From: Vibrio nitrifigilis
GTDB lineage: Bacteria > Pseudomonadota > Gammaproteobacteria > Enterobacterales > Vibrionaceae
Assembly: GCF_015686695.1 (NCBI RefSeq)
Contig: NZ_JADPMR010000001.1
Span: 2,356,001 to 2,420,000 of the forward strand
DNA length: 64,000 bases
Direction of reading: 5' to 3'
Under the pieces are notes generated by a model. The model searched no databases, was not told where the DNA came from, and saw only the letters and a program-made list of their open reading frames with translations. Below, in pieces: positions 44,795-54,047 of the stretch. Position 1 is the stretch's first letter, and every line of letters begins with the position of its first letter. The translations under genes and the position numbers were made by a program.

Positions 44795-45542
44795 AGGTGA
44801 TACTGATCGTACTATACAGCTCATCGTGGTCATCATCTGAGGCCACGTCTGTATTGTAGATATACTCACTATCAAAGACTAAAGCCACGTTATCGACCAG
44901 TTTATTAGTCAAATTCGCGCCTAGTGTATAGGTCGTATTCGATTCACCATAATCGACATCAGCACTACCGCCAACTGATAGCGCGTCAGTTAACTGCGAT
45001 TTACCGTTAATGAAGGCGTTGACGATCACATCTTCTTCCACTTGATTTGGGTAGTCATCATCAAAATCCTGACGTTTGGTGTACCGATAACCCGGACCGC
45101 CACCGATATTAAGTTCCGTTTTCTTGGTCGCGATTAACGCTTTTTGGATACCGACGGTCACATCATAGACATGCCGATAGGTTTCGTATTGGTCATGTTT
45201 ATATTCATTGTCGATATAGGCGTCATACCCTTCCCCACCTTTTAAGGCGTAAGAAAACTTGTAATTTAAAGTGTATTTATTCACACCATCATCGTCGTCT
45301 TTCGCGTTGGTGTAATAAGTACTGCCATTAAATTCGTGGGTAAAAGGTTTCTCGTTGTATTTTAAGCCAATACCAGAGTTTAGGGATGTGGAAGATGAGG
45401 ATGTTTTTGAATAGATAAAGCCTAACTTCGCGTTGCCACTGAGTTTATCCTTATCATCATCTTGCGTTGATTTATCTGCTGCTACTGCCTGAGAAGCAAT
45501 AAGCAGCAACCCGAGTACCGGGATCACTCCATGCGTTTTCAT
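44784..45542 (-). CDS. DUF481 (YdiY-like) outer membrane protein
   Basis: The 252-residue protein has a signal peptide (cut near AVAADK), alternating hydrophobic beta-strand patterns, and ends in Phe (TYAF), typical of outer membrane barrels. The strands and spacing fit DUF481, the salt-induced YdiY family. Acidic loops with DDDDG are notable. It ends in a four-base overlap with the convergent lipase gene. No specific substrate can be assigned. Confidence 0.8.
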   Translation of the reverse strand: MKTHGVIPVLGLLLIASQAVAADKSTQDDDKDKLSGNAKLGFIYSKTSSSSTSLNSGIGLKYNEKPFTHEFNGSTYYTNAKDDDDGVNKYTLNYKFSYALKGGEGYDAYIDNEYKHDQYETYRHVYDVTVGIQKALIATKKTELNIGGGPGYRYTKRQDFDDDYPNQVEEDVIVNAFINGKSQLTDALSVGGSADVDYGESNTTYTLGANLTNKLVDNVALVFDSEYIYNTDVASDDDHDELYSTISITYAF

Positions 45543-45788
45543 TAATAACCTCTATATTTCAAACCCATATAACACCCTATTCCATTGGCCTCATATGCAT
45601 GTCAACATGCCGTTAACAGCAAGTCATGTCAATATTATCAATAGGACTCAAGCTATTGAGGACCTTAAACAGATAAGAATGATCAATAATTAATTCATCA
45701 ACTATAGGCTTACGACATACACAGAATTAAATTGGTCTTAGGCCGAGCAAATTTGTACAATACGGCCCCCATCTAGTTTGAGATCAGC

Positions 45789-46397
45789 ATGACGTACTTA
45801 AGTTTTATCAAGCACAACAGCATCATTATTTCTACCATTGTTATCTGCGTCCTACTTGTGCTTTATATTCTTAAAGGGCTTATAGTTAAGCGTAACTCCT
45901 TATTTAAAAAAATCAGTAAATTCATACTGATATTAGTCTGCATTATGGCAATCAGTATCGCTATTGACGCGTGGCATGATAAAACCATTCCTCTTGATCA
46001 CCATAACGCTATCCATATGGAGAATATTGATGGGCAGGAAGTCAATATTGCAGCCCTAAGTCAAAAAAGGCCGGTCATCCTGTATTTTTGGGGAAGTTGG
46101 TGTAATAGCTGTCGATTATTAACACCGAGTGTGGAATGGCTGAGTTACTATTATCCTACAGTTGGGGTTGCGAAAATGTCTGGAGATAATGAAGCCATGC
46201 GCCGTTATCTCGACGATCATTATTTCCATTTTTGGATTGTTAATGATACGAATAATCATCTAAGCCAACGGTGGCATGTTAAAGACGCCCCTACCACTTT
46301 GATTATCTACCGTAATAAAGTCCGTTTTGTATCAAAAGGGATTTTGACCCCAATCGGTCTATGGGCGAGAGTTTGGCTGGCCAAACAGCAAAAATAA
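45789..46397 (+). CDS. Membrane-anchored thioredoxin-like protein (ScsD-like)
   Basis: The 202-residue protein has two N-terminal hydrophobic helices (about 10-30 and 43-62), followed by a periplasmic thioredoxin domain with the redox motif WCNSC (Cys105, Cys108) and the cis-Pro segment DAPTTLIIY. It resembles ScsD and other disulfide oxidoreductases linked to copper tolerance. A relation to the copper and iron proteins elsewhere in the window is possible but not shown. It has no operon partner. Confidence 0.82.
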   Translation: MTYLSFIKHNSIIISTIVICVLLVLYILKGLIVKRNSLFKKISKFILILVCIMAISIAIDAWHDKTIPLDHHNAIHMENIDGQEVNIAALSQKRPVILYFWGSWCNSCRLLTPSVEWLSYYYPTVGVAKMSGDNEAMRRYLDDHYFHFWIVNDTNNHLSQRWHVKDAPTTLIIYRNKVRFVSKGILTPIGLWARVWLAKQQK

Positions 46398-46437
46398 CAG
46401 GGTGAAAATATAGTAGAGAATCGTTGTAGAAAGGATG

Positions 46438-47328
46438 CTACAAACTGCCACGCAATGCTGCAGACATCACCATTCTATGGCTCATAAGGTAAGACTCTCC
46501 TTTGGGCGCTGCGATTTGGGCTAAATCAAAACTTATTGCACATTGCTTCATATCCACATTTTGATAGTAGTAAAGCGGCAGTTCATCAATTAAGCAATAT
46601 TGGCAGCCACTGCTAAGAAGCGCATCAACCAGTCCCTCTTTCTCAGCTTGTAGCATCAATTGCAGAGACTGAAATACGATAACGGTTTGAATACCTATAG
46701 TGACCTGTCTCCCTGCAATAAATTCTTGCAGTTCGCGTAACTGTTGCAGAGGGGAAAACATAGCAGTACCGATAAAAGCATAATCAAGTTCTGTCGGTAA
46801 GAGTTGTTGATGCTCACCAGTAGTAATACTATTTTGCTGTGGAATGATGACGGGCTTAACAGCACTACTATTCACAATCAATTCTTGACCTTTTTTCAAG
46901 CCCGTCGCAAATCGATTACGCCATTGCGTTGCACTAAATTCAGCAATCGAAATGTTGCTTGGCCGGCGAATATCTTGTTCACAATGAAACACTTGGCCAT
47001 CAGCTTCAAATGCTGCACCTTTGAGCCCGCCTTCTATTGCCATTCTGCACATTGCCAAGCAAACACTGGTATCCCAATGCTGTAGCGTCGTTCCGCAAAA
47101 TAATACAATGGTGCACGCTCTTTGTTCGGCTGTAAAATTAGCCACAGTGACCATCACCAGATCTTGCCACGAGCTTCCCTGAGTCAGCTCTCCTTCAAAA
47201 CAACAACGCACTACCGAATCTAACTTTTGGGAAGCCGTGTGTTTGGCAAAACTGGCCCAAGGTAAGACCTGGTGACTGGGTCTAACGCATTGCTGCGTCG
47301 TATTTTGCTGACTATGTAATAGCGTCAT
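46438..47328 (-). CDS. Degenerate LeuC/aconitase-superfamily protein
   Basis: The 296-residue protein aligns by eye with the C-terminal two-thirds of LeuC, the isopropylmalate dehydratase large subunit. VCLAMCRMAIEGGLKGAAF matches the LeuC MTLCNMAIEMGAKAGL block, FIGTAMFSPLQQLRELQEFIAGRQV (185-209) matches the FIGSCTNSRIEDLRAA block, and the ending PKGESYLMSHRMVMSAAL matches the GGRTHLVSPAMAAAA end. The first Fe-S cysteine (CTNSR) is replaced by Ala (GTAMFS), while Cys242-x2-Cys245 in GCQYC is retained. The N-terminal catalytic domain is missing. It is unlikely to be an active dehydratase. It may have a new role or be decaying. No leuD-like gene is adjacent. Confidence 0.65.
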   Translation of the reverse strand: MTLLHSQQNTTQQCVRPSHQVLPWASFAKHTASQKLDSVVRCCFEGELTQGSSWQDLVMVTVANFTAEQRACTIVLFCGTTLQHWDTSVCLAMCRMAIEGGLKGAAFEADGQVFHCEQDIRRPSNISIAEFSATQWRNRFATGLKKGQELIVNSSAVKPVIIPQQNSITTGEHQQLLPTELDYAFIGTAMFSPLQQLRELQEFIAGRQVTIGIQTVIVFQSLQLMLQAEKEGLVDALLSSGCQYCLIDELPLYYYQNVDMKQCAISFDLAQIAAPKGESYLMSHRMVMSAALRGSL

Positions 47329-47619
47329 TCACTATGCTCCGGTAATCCGTCCCGATATGAAGTTCAATAATAAGGAGAACCTCTCCATACTAGTGAACAA
47401 GAGCAAGGATTCAAACTCCATAGCGTGTTAACAATAAACACGATTTGGAAATAATTATAATATTTAACAAATTTTAAACAACAAAGTGTGTCTAATATTA
47501 AATCCTGATCATATCTATGGGCATTATTTAAATTATCAGTAACCATAGTTAAAATAAGAAATCTATTATGAAATACAATTGATATCGGGTTAATTAGTGC
47601 AACAAATTATTACGTACAA
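47329..47619. other. AT-rich intergenic region without a gene
   Basis: The stretch between the LeuC-like gene and the repeat fragment is AT-rich with no convincing open frame or RNA. It contains the promoter side of the LeuC-like gene. Confidence 0.4.
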
Positions 47620-47653
47620 TATACCCAAATCACCTCAAACGCGGGATTCAGAG
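47620..47653. repeat. Fragment of the dispersed palindromic repeat
   Basis: TATACCCAAATCACCTCAAA followed by CGCGGGATTCAGAG matches the left end of the element at 38097 with a few changes. The rest of the element is absent, so this is a solo end next to the LysR stop. Confidence 0.6.
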
Positions 47654-47669
47654 GGAATTTAGAGATGCA

Positions 47670-48623
47670 CTAATCCTTGTCGGCTTTATCTGCCGTGTAA
47701 GAAAAAGCTTGGCAACCTCGCTGCAAAAATTCAATGCAAACTCTCAATTTAGCTGATTCTGTCATTCGGGTTGGATAGATAGCCCATATGTCGGCAGTCT
47801 GAAAATAATCGGGTAATATTTGTACCAATTTGCCTTGCGCCAGATCCTCAGCAATGTCCCAATAGGAACGTAAAATGATCCCTTGGTCATGCAAAGCCCA
47901 TTGGCGCACAATGCCCCCATCGTTGGATGACAAGGCACTATTAATCCGTACCGCGATTTTTTCACCATTTAAGGTTTCCAGATTCCAAATCCCATTCATG
48001 GTATTTTTTTCTTTCAATACCAAACATGAATGTTGATCTAAATCGTCCAGTGTTTCAGGCTCGCCGTGTTCAGCCAAATATTTCGGGCTAGCGCATAACA
48101 TACGCAAATTTTTCGCCAGACATTTACCGATGTGATGCTCCGGTAAATGGCCCCCAACCCGAATTTCCAAATCGTAGCCAGATTTCACCAAATCCACCGG
48201 TTTGTCCCCCACATCTAGGCGAATATCAAGCTGAGGATAGGCTTTGGCTAGTTTAGAAAGTATTGGAGCAACTTTTGCCCGGCCAAACCCAAAGCTAGTA
48301 CAAATAGCGAGCTCACCACGCGGAACATATTTCGACTGGGACAAGTCATCAACCAACTCTTCCATATTGTCTAGTATACGAATCGCTCGATTAAATACAC
48401 GTTGACCATCTTCGGTGAGCACAACTCGCCGAGTCGTTCTATGTAACAGCCGAGTATTGAGCGTTTTTTCGAGAATTTGAATCCGTTTACTCACATAAGC
48501 AGGAGAGACACCCAGCTCATCCGCCGCCATAGCAAAACTTTCTTGGCGAACGACAGTGATTAACACATTAAGATCTTGAGGGAGCGGAAAGTTATCCCGC
48601 ACAGAAATTTGCGATTTCATCAA
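47670..48623 (-). CDS. LysR-family regulator
   Basis: The 317-residue protein has the LysR helix-turn-helix (LNVLITVVRQESFAMAADELG, PAYVSKRIQILEKTL) and an effector domain with CTSFGFGRAKVAPIL. It is a CrgA/DmlR-like member. The start is taken at 48623 (MMKSQIS). The second ATG three bases later is equally possible. No divergent partner gene suggests a target. Confidence 0.86.
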   Translation of the reverse strand: MMKSQISVRDNFPLPQDLNVLITVVRQESFAMAADELGVSPAYVSKRIQILEKTLNTRLLHRTTRRVVLTEDGQRVFNRAIRILDNMEELVDDLSQSKYVPRGELAICTSFGFGRAKVAPILSKLAKAYPQLDIRLDVGDKPVDLVKSGYDLEIRVGGHLPEHHIGKCLAKNLRMLCASPKYLAEHGEPETLDDLDQHSCLVLKEKNTMNGIWNLETLNGEKIAVRINSALSSNDGGIVRQWALHDQGIILRSYWDIAEDLAQGKLVQILPDYFQTADIWAIYPTRMTESAKLRVCIEFLQRGCQAFSYTADKADKD

Positions 48624-48720
48624 TATACAGTGTACGTATACACCCTTTCCTAAACGATAAACATGAATAGCGATATAGTATCTGATTCACGCTGAAAGGG
48701 TTAAATTACTTTGGTTATAC

Positions 48721-49827
48721 CTACAATTGTGCAAGTGTTTCAGTTAATTCAAACTTATCCACCAGCTCAACATTCACTGTTTCGCCATTAGCGATCTTTT
48801 TCGCAATATACAAAGCCGTCGTAAACGAATAGGGTTGCTCTAGCACCAACTGCTCGTTATTTTGGTTAAGCACACTTTCAATGATAGGCGAAGGGAACGC
48901 CCATAAATGCAGCAAATAGGCACCGAGTTGCTCCGAATTGGTATTAAATAGGTGCTCTTCTAAATGGCGAAAGTCATGTTTTTCACCACCAGAGGTTAAA
49001 TACTTTTTCATTAGTTCTGGCAAAATTAAGGTGCGAACAAATTCACCTATTTGATGTAAAACACCGATGAGAAACCCTGTATTGCTCTCTCCTTGCGGGG
49101 CGAGTTTTGCCGTAAGGTTCGCAACAATTAAACTGTGTTGGCGTAAGTTTTCTAACGCTTTACTGGGTTTATGTTTATCCCCCACATAAAGTTCCAGCAT
49201 GGCAACAATATTTACCACTATTTGGGTTCCGAGACGATTCAGCGCACCTTCAACACTGTTTATTTCGCTCTTGCCACGAAAAATGGCATTGTTGGCGATC
49301 TGAATTAATTTGGCACATATCGCGGGGTCGTTTTGAATAACATCAGCGAGATCTTGGATTGAAGACTGCTCATCTTCGAGCATCACTTTTACTTTTTGGT
49401 ACAAGTCTAGTGTTACCGGAAGTGAGGTTATTGTCCCAATAGCATTTTGAATCAGACGATCCGGAAAACGTTCTAACATGTTAGAAATACGTTGAATTTC
49501 CGCTTTCAGCATCGATGTATCGCAAGGCTTCATAAAAGCTTGATGGGCATAAAACCCGCCTCTTACTGTCATTTGTGGGTCAGCGTACCCAGAAAGTGAG
49601 GCACGTATTATCCAAGGGTATTTTTGACTGACCTCTTCCAACAACTGCGAACCATCCATTTGCGGCATCATCATGTCCGAAATAATCAAATCACACTCTT
49701 CATAGGCCAGCTTTTCTAATGCTTCTTTACCGCTATTTGCCGTTATTACTGAGCAGTCCGCGCTAAATAATGCTCGACGTAACCCATTTAAAACGAGTTG
49801 ATCATCATCCACTAATAAGATTTTCAT
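48721..49827 (-). CDS. Response regulator with HDOD output domain
   Basis: The 368-residue protein starts at the ATG at 49827 (MKILLVDDDQ). The frame extends to 49854 without a better site. The receiver domain has its phospho-acceptor at Asp51 (LIISDMMMPQMDG), the conserved LSGYAD Ser and KPCD Lys. An HDOD domain follows (about 135-330, with ITSLPVTLDLYQKV, NDPAICAKLIQIANNAIF, GALNRLG). HDOD domains lack the HD catalytic residues and act as signalling modules. The ATG lies inside the end of the kinase gene by 23 bases, so the pair is translationally coupled. Confidence 0.92.
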   Translation of the reverse strand: MKILLVDDDQLVLNGLRRALFSADCSVITANSGKEALEKLAYEECDLIISDMMMPQMDGSQLLEEVSQKYPWIIRASLSGYADPQMTVRGGFYAHQAFMKPCDTSMLKAEIQRISNMLERFPDRLIQNAIGTITSLPVTLDLYQKVKVMLEDEQSSIQDLADVIQNDPAICAKLIQIANNAIFRGKSEINSVEGALNRLGTQIVVNIVAMLELYVGDKHKPSKALENLRQHSLIVANLTAKLAPQGESNTGFLIGVLHQIGEFVRTLILPELMKKYLTSGGEKHDFRHLEEHLFNTNSEQLGAYLLHLWAFPSPIIESVLNQNNEQLVLEQPYSFTTALYIAKKIANGETVNVELVDKFELTETLAQL

Positions 49828-51820
49828 CCACTTTATCCATCGTCTGGTGACCATCGTTAATTATAAGAGGCAGTTTTATCGTGAAGGTGGTTTTTACTCC
49901 CACTTGAGATTCTACGTTTATTATTCCGTTATGTTTATCAACAATTGTCGAGTAAACATGACTTAATCCCTGCCCAGAACCTTGACCCACCTCTCTTGTG
50001 GTAAAAAAGGGATCAAATATTCTATCAATAATGTCCTCGGGTATTCCTACCCCATTATCCGTAATGGTAATAACAGCATGATGCTTTGAACGCCAGGTCT
50101 TGAGTGTGATAACCCCTTGAAAATCTGTACGATTCGTTTTTTGATCCTCAATCGCATGAATCGCATTCGACAGCAAATTCAACACCACTTGGTTGAATAA
50201 ATCTCGGTAACATGGAACCGAGCTTAACTCATCACTCAATTCCGTATTCACAACAGCTTTACCATTCCATTGAGAGCTTGCCACCGTAATCGTTGCACGA
50301 ATTGCTTCGGTTAAATCAATATATTGCAGCCGTTCTTCACTGGGATTAGTGAACGATTTCATCGCCTTGACGATACTGTTGACTTGCTTCATCCCATCCA
50401 GTGACTGCTCAACCGCTTGAGGTACTTCTTCGATAATAAACTTCAATTCTGGATCATTAAGGAGTGAAATCACTCTGTTTTGATAAGTGTGTGGATCTTG
50501 AATGTCACGTTCACTCGGTTGTAATAATCGATGCGTGTGTAACAGCCGTTCAAATCCTTCTTTCAAAAAGGTGATGTTATTTGTCACGTATTGGGCTGGA
50601 GAATTTATCTCATGAGCAACACCCGCCGATAGCTGGCCAATAGATTCCATCTTGTGCGTGCGCCGTAATTGTTGCTCTAACGACAACTGTTCAGTGATAT
50701 CACGAATCAAAAGCGTGAATAACGCGTTATTCCCCTCTTGAACACTCATTCGCGACAAAGTAAATTCGCATGGGAATTGGGTTCCTTGATAAGTCATCGC
50801 CATGGTACGAATATGGCTTAAGTCGCTTAAACCACTGTAAGTTGGGCTAACCATATTGTTGATATCAAAGCTTGGTAAGATGGCTCTTAACCGCAATTTA
50901 CTGATGGGGACATTCGTCAATCCAAGCAATGTTTGCCCTACTGGATTAATACTCAGCACATCGCCTTGACTATTAATAATCAGCAATCCATCCATAAAAC
51001 TATCGATGATGTCCTTTTCTCTCGACACCAACCGCTCTGTTACTTCTGAATCCTGCTGAATTTGCGATAACGTGGTCAGACTAAATAAAATCATCAGGAT
51101 GAAAAAGGCCATCACCAATGCGGTCATGGCGATCGCATCATTGTGAAAATGGATCACATTACCTTTAACAAGATCGCCTGAAACATGGAATTGCAAAGAA
51201 AACAGCGCGGTATAAGGCAAAATGAAAATAGCCCCACCAAGAATACCGCCAATAACCACTCGCGACCTTAACGTCTGATGAGCCCGATTAGAAATTAACG
51301 ACAACGAAATGGCTGTCAGCAGAAAGGTGCCACCTAGAGAGGTCAATAAACCACGTATGTCAATGTCACCTTCACCGGGCAATTCCAGCGCTTGTCTCGC
51401 TGCCAAAAGCATAGCGACCATACCGGACGTAAAGATAAACGCAGCAAATATGGTATCTGACAAAGTTCGTTGCTCTTGCTGCAATAAGCCAAAGGTAAGC
51501 CAAGAACTAATGATCGGCATAATAATCGAAGCAAAGAGTAAAATGGGGTGAAACTGAACATTAATAGGTACATCGATCGCAAGTAAACAAATATATTGTG
51601 TTACCCAAATTCCGGTGCCTAATAACACACTACTGATAAGACGCCATTTCGGTAAGGTATTCATATGTTTGGTTATCCAAGCACCTTGTAAAATGCTTAA
51701 ACCACCAAAAGCGGCAAGAACAGATAACAGTAATGAAATTAATACCAAATATTGATTAAAGTGCCATTCCAAAGGGACGATCTGTGCACTATTCAAAGCC
51801 TGTTCATGCCATAATTCCAC
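49805..51820 (-). CDS. Membrane histidine kinase with degenerate MHYT-like sensor and PAS domain
   Basis: The 671-residue protein starts at a GTG at 51820 with GAGGAG upstream. About seven hydrophobic helices (residues 20-265) have the spacing of an MHYT domain, but the conserved Met-His-Tyr-Thr positions are replaced (GTGIWVTQYICLLA, GGAIFILPYTALFSL). A PAS domain (about 275-395), the histidine box SAGVAHEINSPAQYV and an ATPase domain with ITDNGVGI and DPFFTTREVGQGSGQGLSH follow. The partner is the HDOD response regulator encoded in an overlapping frame. MHYT domains are thought to bind copper or sense diatomic gases. That is doubtful here because the ligands are lost. Confidence 0.88.
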   Translation of the reverse strand: MELWHEQALNSAQIVPLEWHFNQYLVLISLLLSVLAAFGGLSILQGAWITKHMNTLPKWRLISSVLLGTGIWVTQYICLLAIDVPINVQFHPILLFASIIMPIISSWLTFGLLQQEQRTLSDTIFAAFIFTSGMVAMLLAARQALELPGEGDIDIRGLLTSLGGTFLLTAISLSLISNRAHQTLRSRVVIGGILGGAIFILPYTALFSLQFHVSGDLVKGNVIHFHNDAIAMTALVMAFFILMILFSLTTLSQIQQDSEVTERLVSREKDIIDSFMDGLLIINSQGDVLSINPVGQTLLGLTNVPISKLRLRAILPSFDINNMVSPTYSGLSDLSHIRTMAMTYQGTQFPCEFTLSRMSVQEGNNALFTLLIRDITEQLSLEQQLRRTHKMESIGQLSAGVAHEINSPAQYVTNNITFLKEGFERLLHTHRLLQPSERDIQDPHTYQNRVISLLNDPELKFIIEEVPQAVEQSLDGMKQVNSIVKAMKSFTNPSEERLQYIDLTEAIRATITVASSQWNGKAVVNTELSDELSSVPCYRDLFNQVVLNLLSNAIHAIEDQKTNRTDFQGVITLKTWRSKHHAVITITDNGVGIPEDIIDRIFDPFFTTREVGQGSGQGLSHVYSTIVDKHNGIINVESQVGVKTTFTIKLPLIINDGHQTMDKVDENLISG

Positions 51821-52030
51821 ACCATGCTCCTCATCGCTAAAAGCGGGTTACGCCCTAAGACTAAGCGTTGATAAAAAACACAATAATAAGTCAGACAAGT
51901 GTAGTACAAGATCGCGAAGATCAACTCGGCCTACCGACGATCTTTTCCCACCGCCCTTACAGACAAAAACTCGCTTAAATGTAGCGCATATGTTATAAAT
52001 CCGCACAATTAGAAACATTGAGATTGTAAG

Positions 52031-52444
52031 TTGTTAACAAGCAAGCAAATTCACAAGCATCAAAATAGATGGGTATGGCTACCAATTTGCGCCATTCTCC
52101 TTTTATATATAGCGCCTGTGGTCTCAATGGTTACCACCCTCTCTAGCGCGCATCAATGTGCTGAATACCAACAGCAAAAGGCAATACACCTCACGGTATC
52201 TAAGACCTCGATGACAATGCAGACCGACCATCATCAAGGTTGGTGTCATTACTGCGATTTACAAAGCACATTACACGCCGCTTTTTTCCACTACCCCACT
52301 ATAAAATACTCCGCGCCGATAGTGCGGGTTAGCTCACTGGCAACAGTACATTCTCTCCCCGCCCAAGCCCCCCAATATCGCTATCGTTCTAGAGCCCCCC
52401 CCCCCCCCGCCACACAATTTTGTATAACTAGGCCTTTAGCCTAG
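52031..52444 (+). CDS. DUF2946-like small membrane protein with a poly-C tract
   Basis: The frame gives 137 residues from a TTG at 52031. No ATG lies near the expected start, so the start is uncertain. One hydrophobic helix (about 15-35) is followed by a segment with WCHYCDL, and the tail reads RAPPPP. This cysteine motif and tail resemble DUF2946 proteins, which commonly sit beside PepSY proteins and metal-related TonB receptors. The tail is encoded by a run of fourteen C (52395-52408), and a one-base slip either way changes the last dozen residues. The neighbour downstream is a PepSY protein. Confidence 0.6.
   Translation: MLTSKQIHKHQNRWVWLPICAILLLYIAPVVSMVTTLSSAHQCAEYQQQKAIHLTVSKTSMTMQTDHHQGWCHYCDLQSTLHAAFFHYPTIKYSAPIVRVSSLATVHSLPAQAPQYRYRSRAPPPPATQFCITRPLA
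52395..52408. repeat. Run of fourteen C inside the DUF2946-like gene
   Basis: An uninterrupted C14 homopolymer lies near the 3' end of the reading frame. It is the longest G/C homopolymer I see in the window. It is a possible slippage site, or a place where sequencing miscounted. Confidence 0.8.
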
Positions 52445-52593
52445 TCAGCATTAACTGGCACAGGTATCTCAATGGAATTTGAGACAGACCAACTCACCTA
52501 GCCACTTGGCTAGCATTCAATCAAATTGGCTTAACGACACTTTGATCAAAAGTGCCGTGATTTCGCCTATGCATAAATAATGAATCGCTCAAA

Positions 52594-53892
52594 ATGAACC
52601 AGCACTCTGATTTGATAGCGTTTATACGCCGCCTACATTTTTATATTGGCTTTTTTATTGGCCCATTTATTTTTATCGCCGCCTTAACGGGCACCTTGTA
52701 TGTACTAACACCACAATTGGAAGGTTGGGTGTATCATCATGAATTAACCGCCCCAGCTCAAGGCAAGGTTCAACCACTTAGCACACAAGTCAATGCAGCA
52801 CTGCAGTCGCTTGATAAACCATTAACTATTAAGTCTGTTCGTCCGGCGCCTCAGCCCGGAGATACCACACGAGTACTCTTTCGTGACCCTACGTTAACAA
52901 AATATCGAGCCCGTACCGTGTTTGTTGATCCCGTATCGCTTGAAATACGTGGAACGTTAGCCAGTTATGGTACAAGTGGTGTATTGCCGCTGCGAATTGC
53001 CATTGATTTTATGCACAAAGATTTATTGCTTGGTGATGTCGGAAGGTATTACAGTGAATTAGCAGCCTCTTGGATGTGGATAGCCGCATTGGGTGGCATT
53101 ATCTTGTGGTGGCGACAGAAGGCCCCCAAACGTCGCACTAAGTTCAACACCTATGCCCGTCATCGTCATAATCACAGCCGAATCGGTATATGGATAAGCC
53201 TTGGACTCCTGTTCTTTTCTGCAACGGGATTAACTTGGTCTAAATGGGCCGGCGCTAATATCGCCCAATGGCGTCACACCATCGGTTGGGTAACTCCTAC
53301 TCCTAGCCGTCACATCCCACAGGCTAAAGCCGTACCAGTGACGATTCAAACGGAAAAGTTTGATGAAATACAGGCAACAGCGCGACATTTTGGTATTGAT
53401 GCCAATAAAATTGAGATCGTTCCAGCCTACCAAAAGAACCAAGCATGGATGGTAAAAGAGATTGATCGTCGTTGGCCAACACAAGTCGATTCAGTCGCAA
53501 TTAATCCACAAAATTTGTCAGTGATCAGCCATGCCGAGTTTGAGAAATTCCCTCTAGTCGCCAAGCTAATTCGCTGGGGTATCGATGCCCATATGGGCGT
53601 TCTTTTTGGCCTGATAAATCAGATCATTTTGGCTCTGTTTGGCATTTCTCTTTGCTGTATTATCGTTTTCGGCTACGCCATGTGGTGGAAAAAACGACCA
53701 CAAGCCGGCAATGGTTTTACACCATTACGTCAAGCTTGGGCTCCACTTTCAATACCAATAAAGTGTCTGATTGCGTTAACAACTTTGGTATTAAGTTTGG
53801 CACTTCCAGTGCTTGGAATCAGCGTGATTTTATTTTGTGTTTTTGATGTTATTCGGTGGCAGTTAACGTCTGTTAGGGCTGAGCTAGTTTAA
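52594..53892 (+). CDS. PepSY-domain membrane protein
   Basis: The 432-residue protein has the PepSY-associated helix architecture: RRLHFYIGFFIGPFIFIAALTGTLYV at the N-terminus, a periplasmic domain, ASWMWIAALGGIILWWRQK, an HSRIGIWISLGLLFFSATGLTW helix and two C-terminal helices. Proteins of this type often occur with siderophore receptors or reductases and are thought to aid ferric-siderophore reduction. No receptor gene is visible here, only the DUF2946-like gene 150 bp upstream. The function is inferred from family context. Confidence 0.88.
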   Translation: MNQHSDLIAFIRRLHFYIGFFIGPFIFIAALTGTLYVLTPQLEGWVYHHELTAPAQGKVQPLSTQVNAALQSLDKPLTIKSVRPAPQPGDTTRVLFRDPTLTKYRARTVFVDPVSLEIRGTLASYGTSGVLPLRIAIDFMHKDLLLGDVGRYYSELAASWMWIAALGGIILWWRQKAPKRRTKFNTYARHRHNHSRIGIWISLGLLFFSATGLTWSKWAGANIAQWRHTIGWVTPTPSRHIPQAKAVPVTIQTEKFDEIQATARHFGIDANKIEIVPAYQKNQAWMVKEIDRRWPTQVDSVAINPQNLSVISHAEFEKFPLVAKLIRWGIDAHMGVLFGLINQIILALFGISLCCIIVFGYAMWWKKRPQAGNGFTPLRQAWAPLSIPIKCLIALTTLVLSLALPVLGISVILFCVFDVIRWQLTSVRAELV

Positions 53893-53912
53893 TATCATGA
53901 GCTGTGACAAAA

Positions 53913-53935
53913 AAAAGGCACATTAAGTGCCTTTT
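53913..53935 (+). terminator. Rho-independent terminator after the PepSY gene
   Basis: AAAAGGCAC / GTGCCTTTT with a 5-nt loop lies about 20 bp after the stop codon. Confidence 0.85.
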
Positions 53936-54013
53936 CTTATGTTAAGAATAAGTGATAAATATCGCATTTGTGGTGTGTGTCAATGTAAACAGCATTAATA
54001 AATTCGTAACCAC

Positions 54014-54041
54014 TTGTTACTGGTTTTGATGGTGGTATATT
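54014..54041 (+). promoter_or_regulatory. Sigma-70-like promoter upstream of a possible sRNA
   Basis: TTGTTA (54014-54019), a 16-bp spacer and TATATT (54036-54041) fit a sigma-70 promoter. It points at the stretch that ends in the hairpin at 54181. Confidence 0.45.
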
Positions 54042-54047
54042 GACTTG

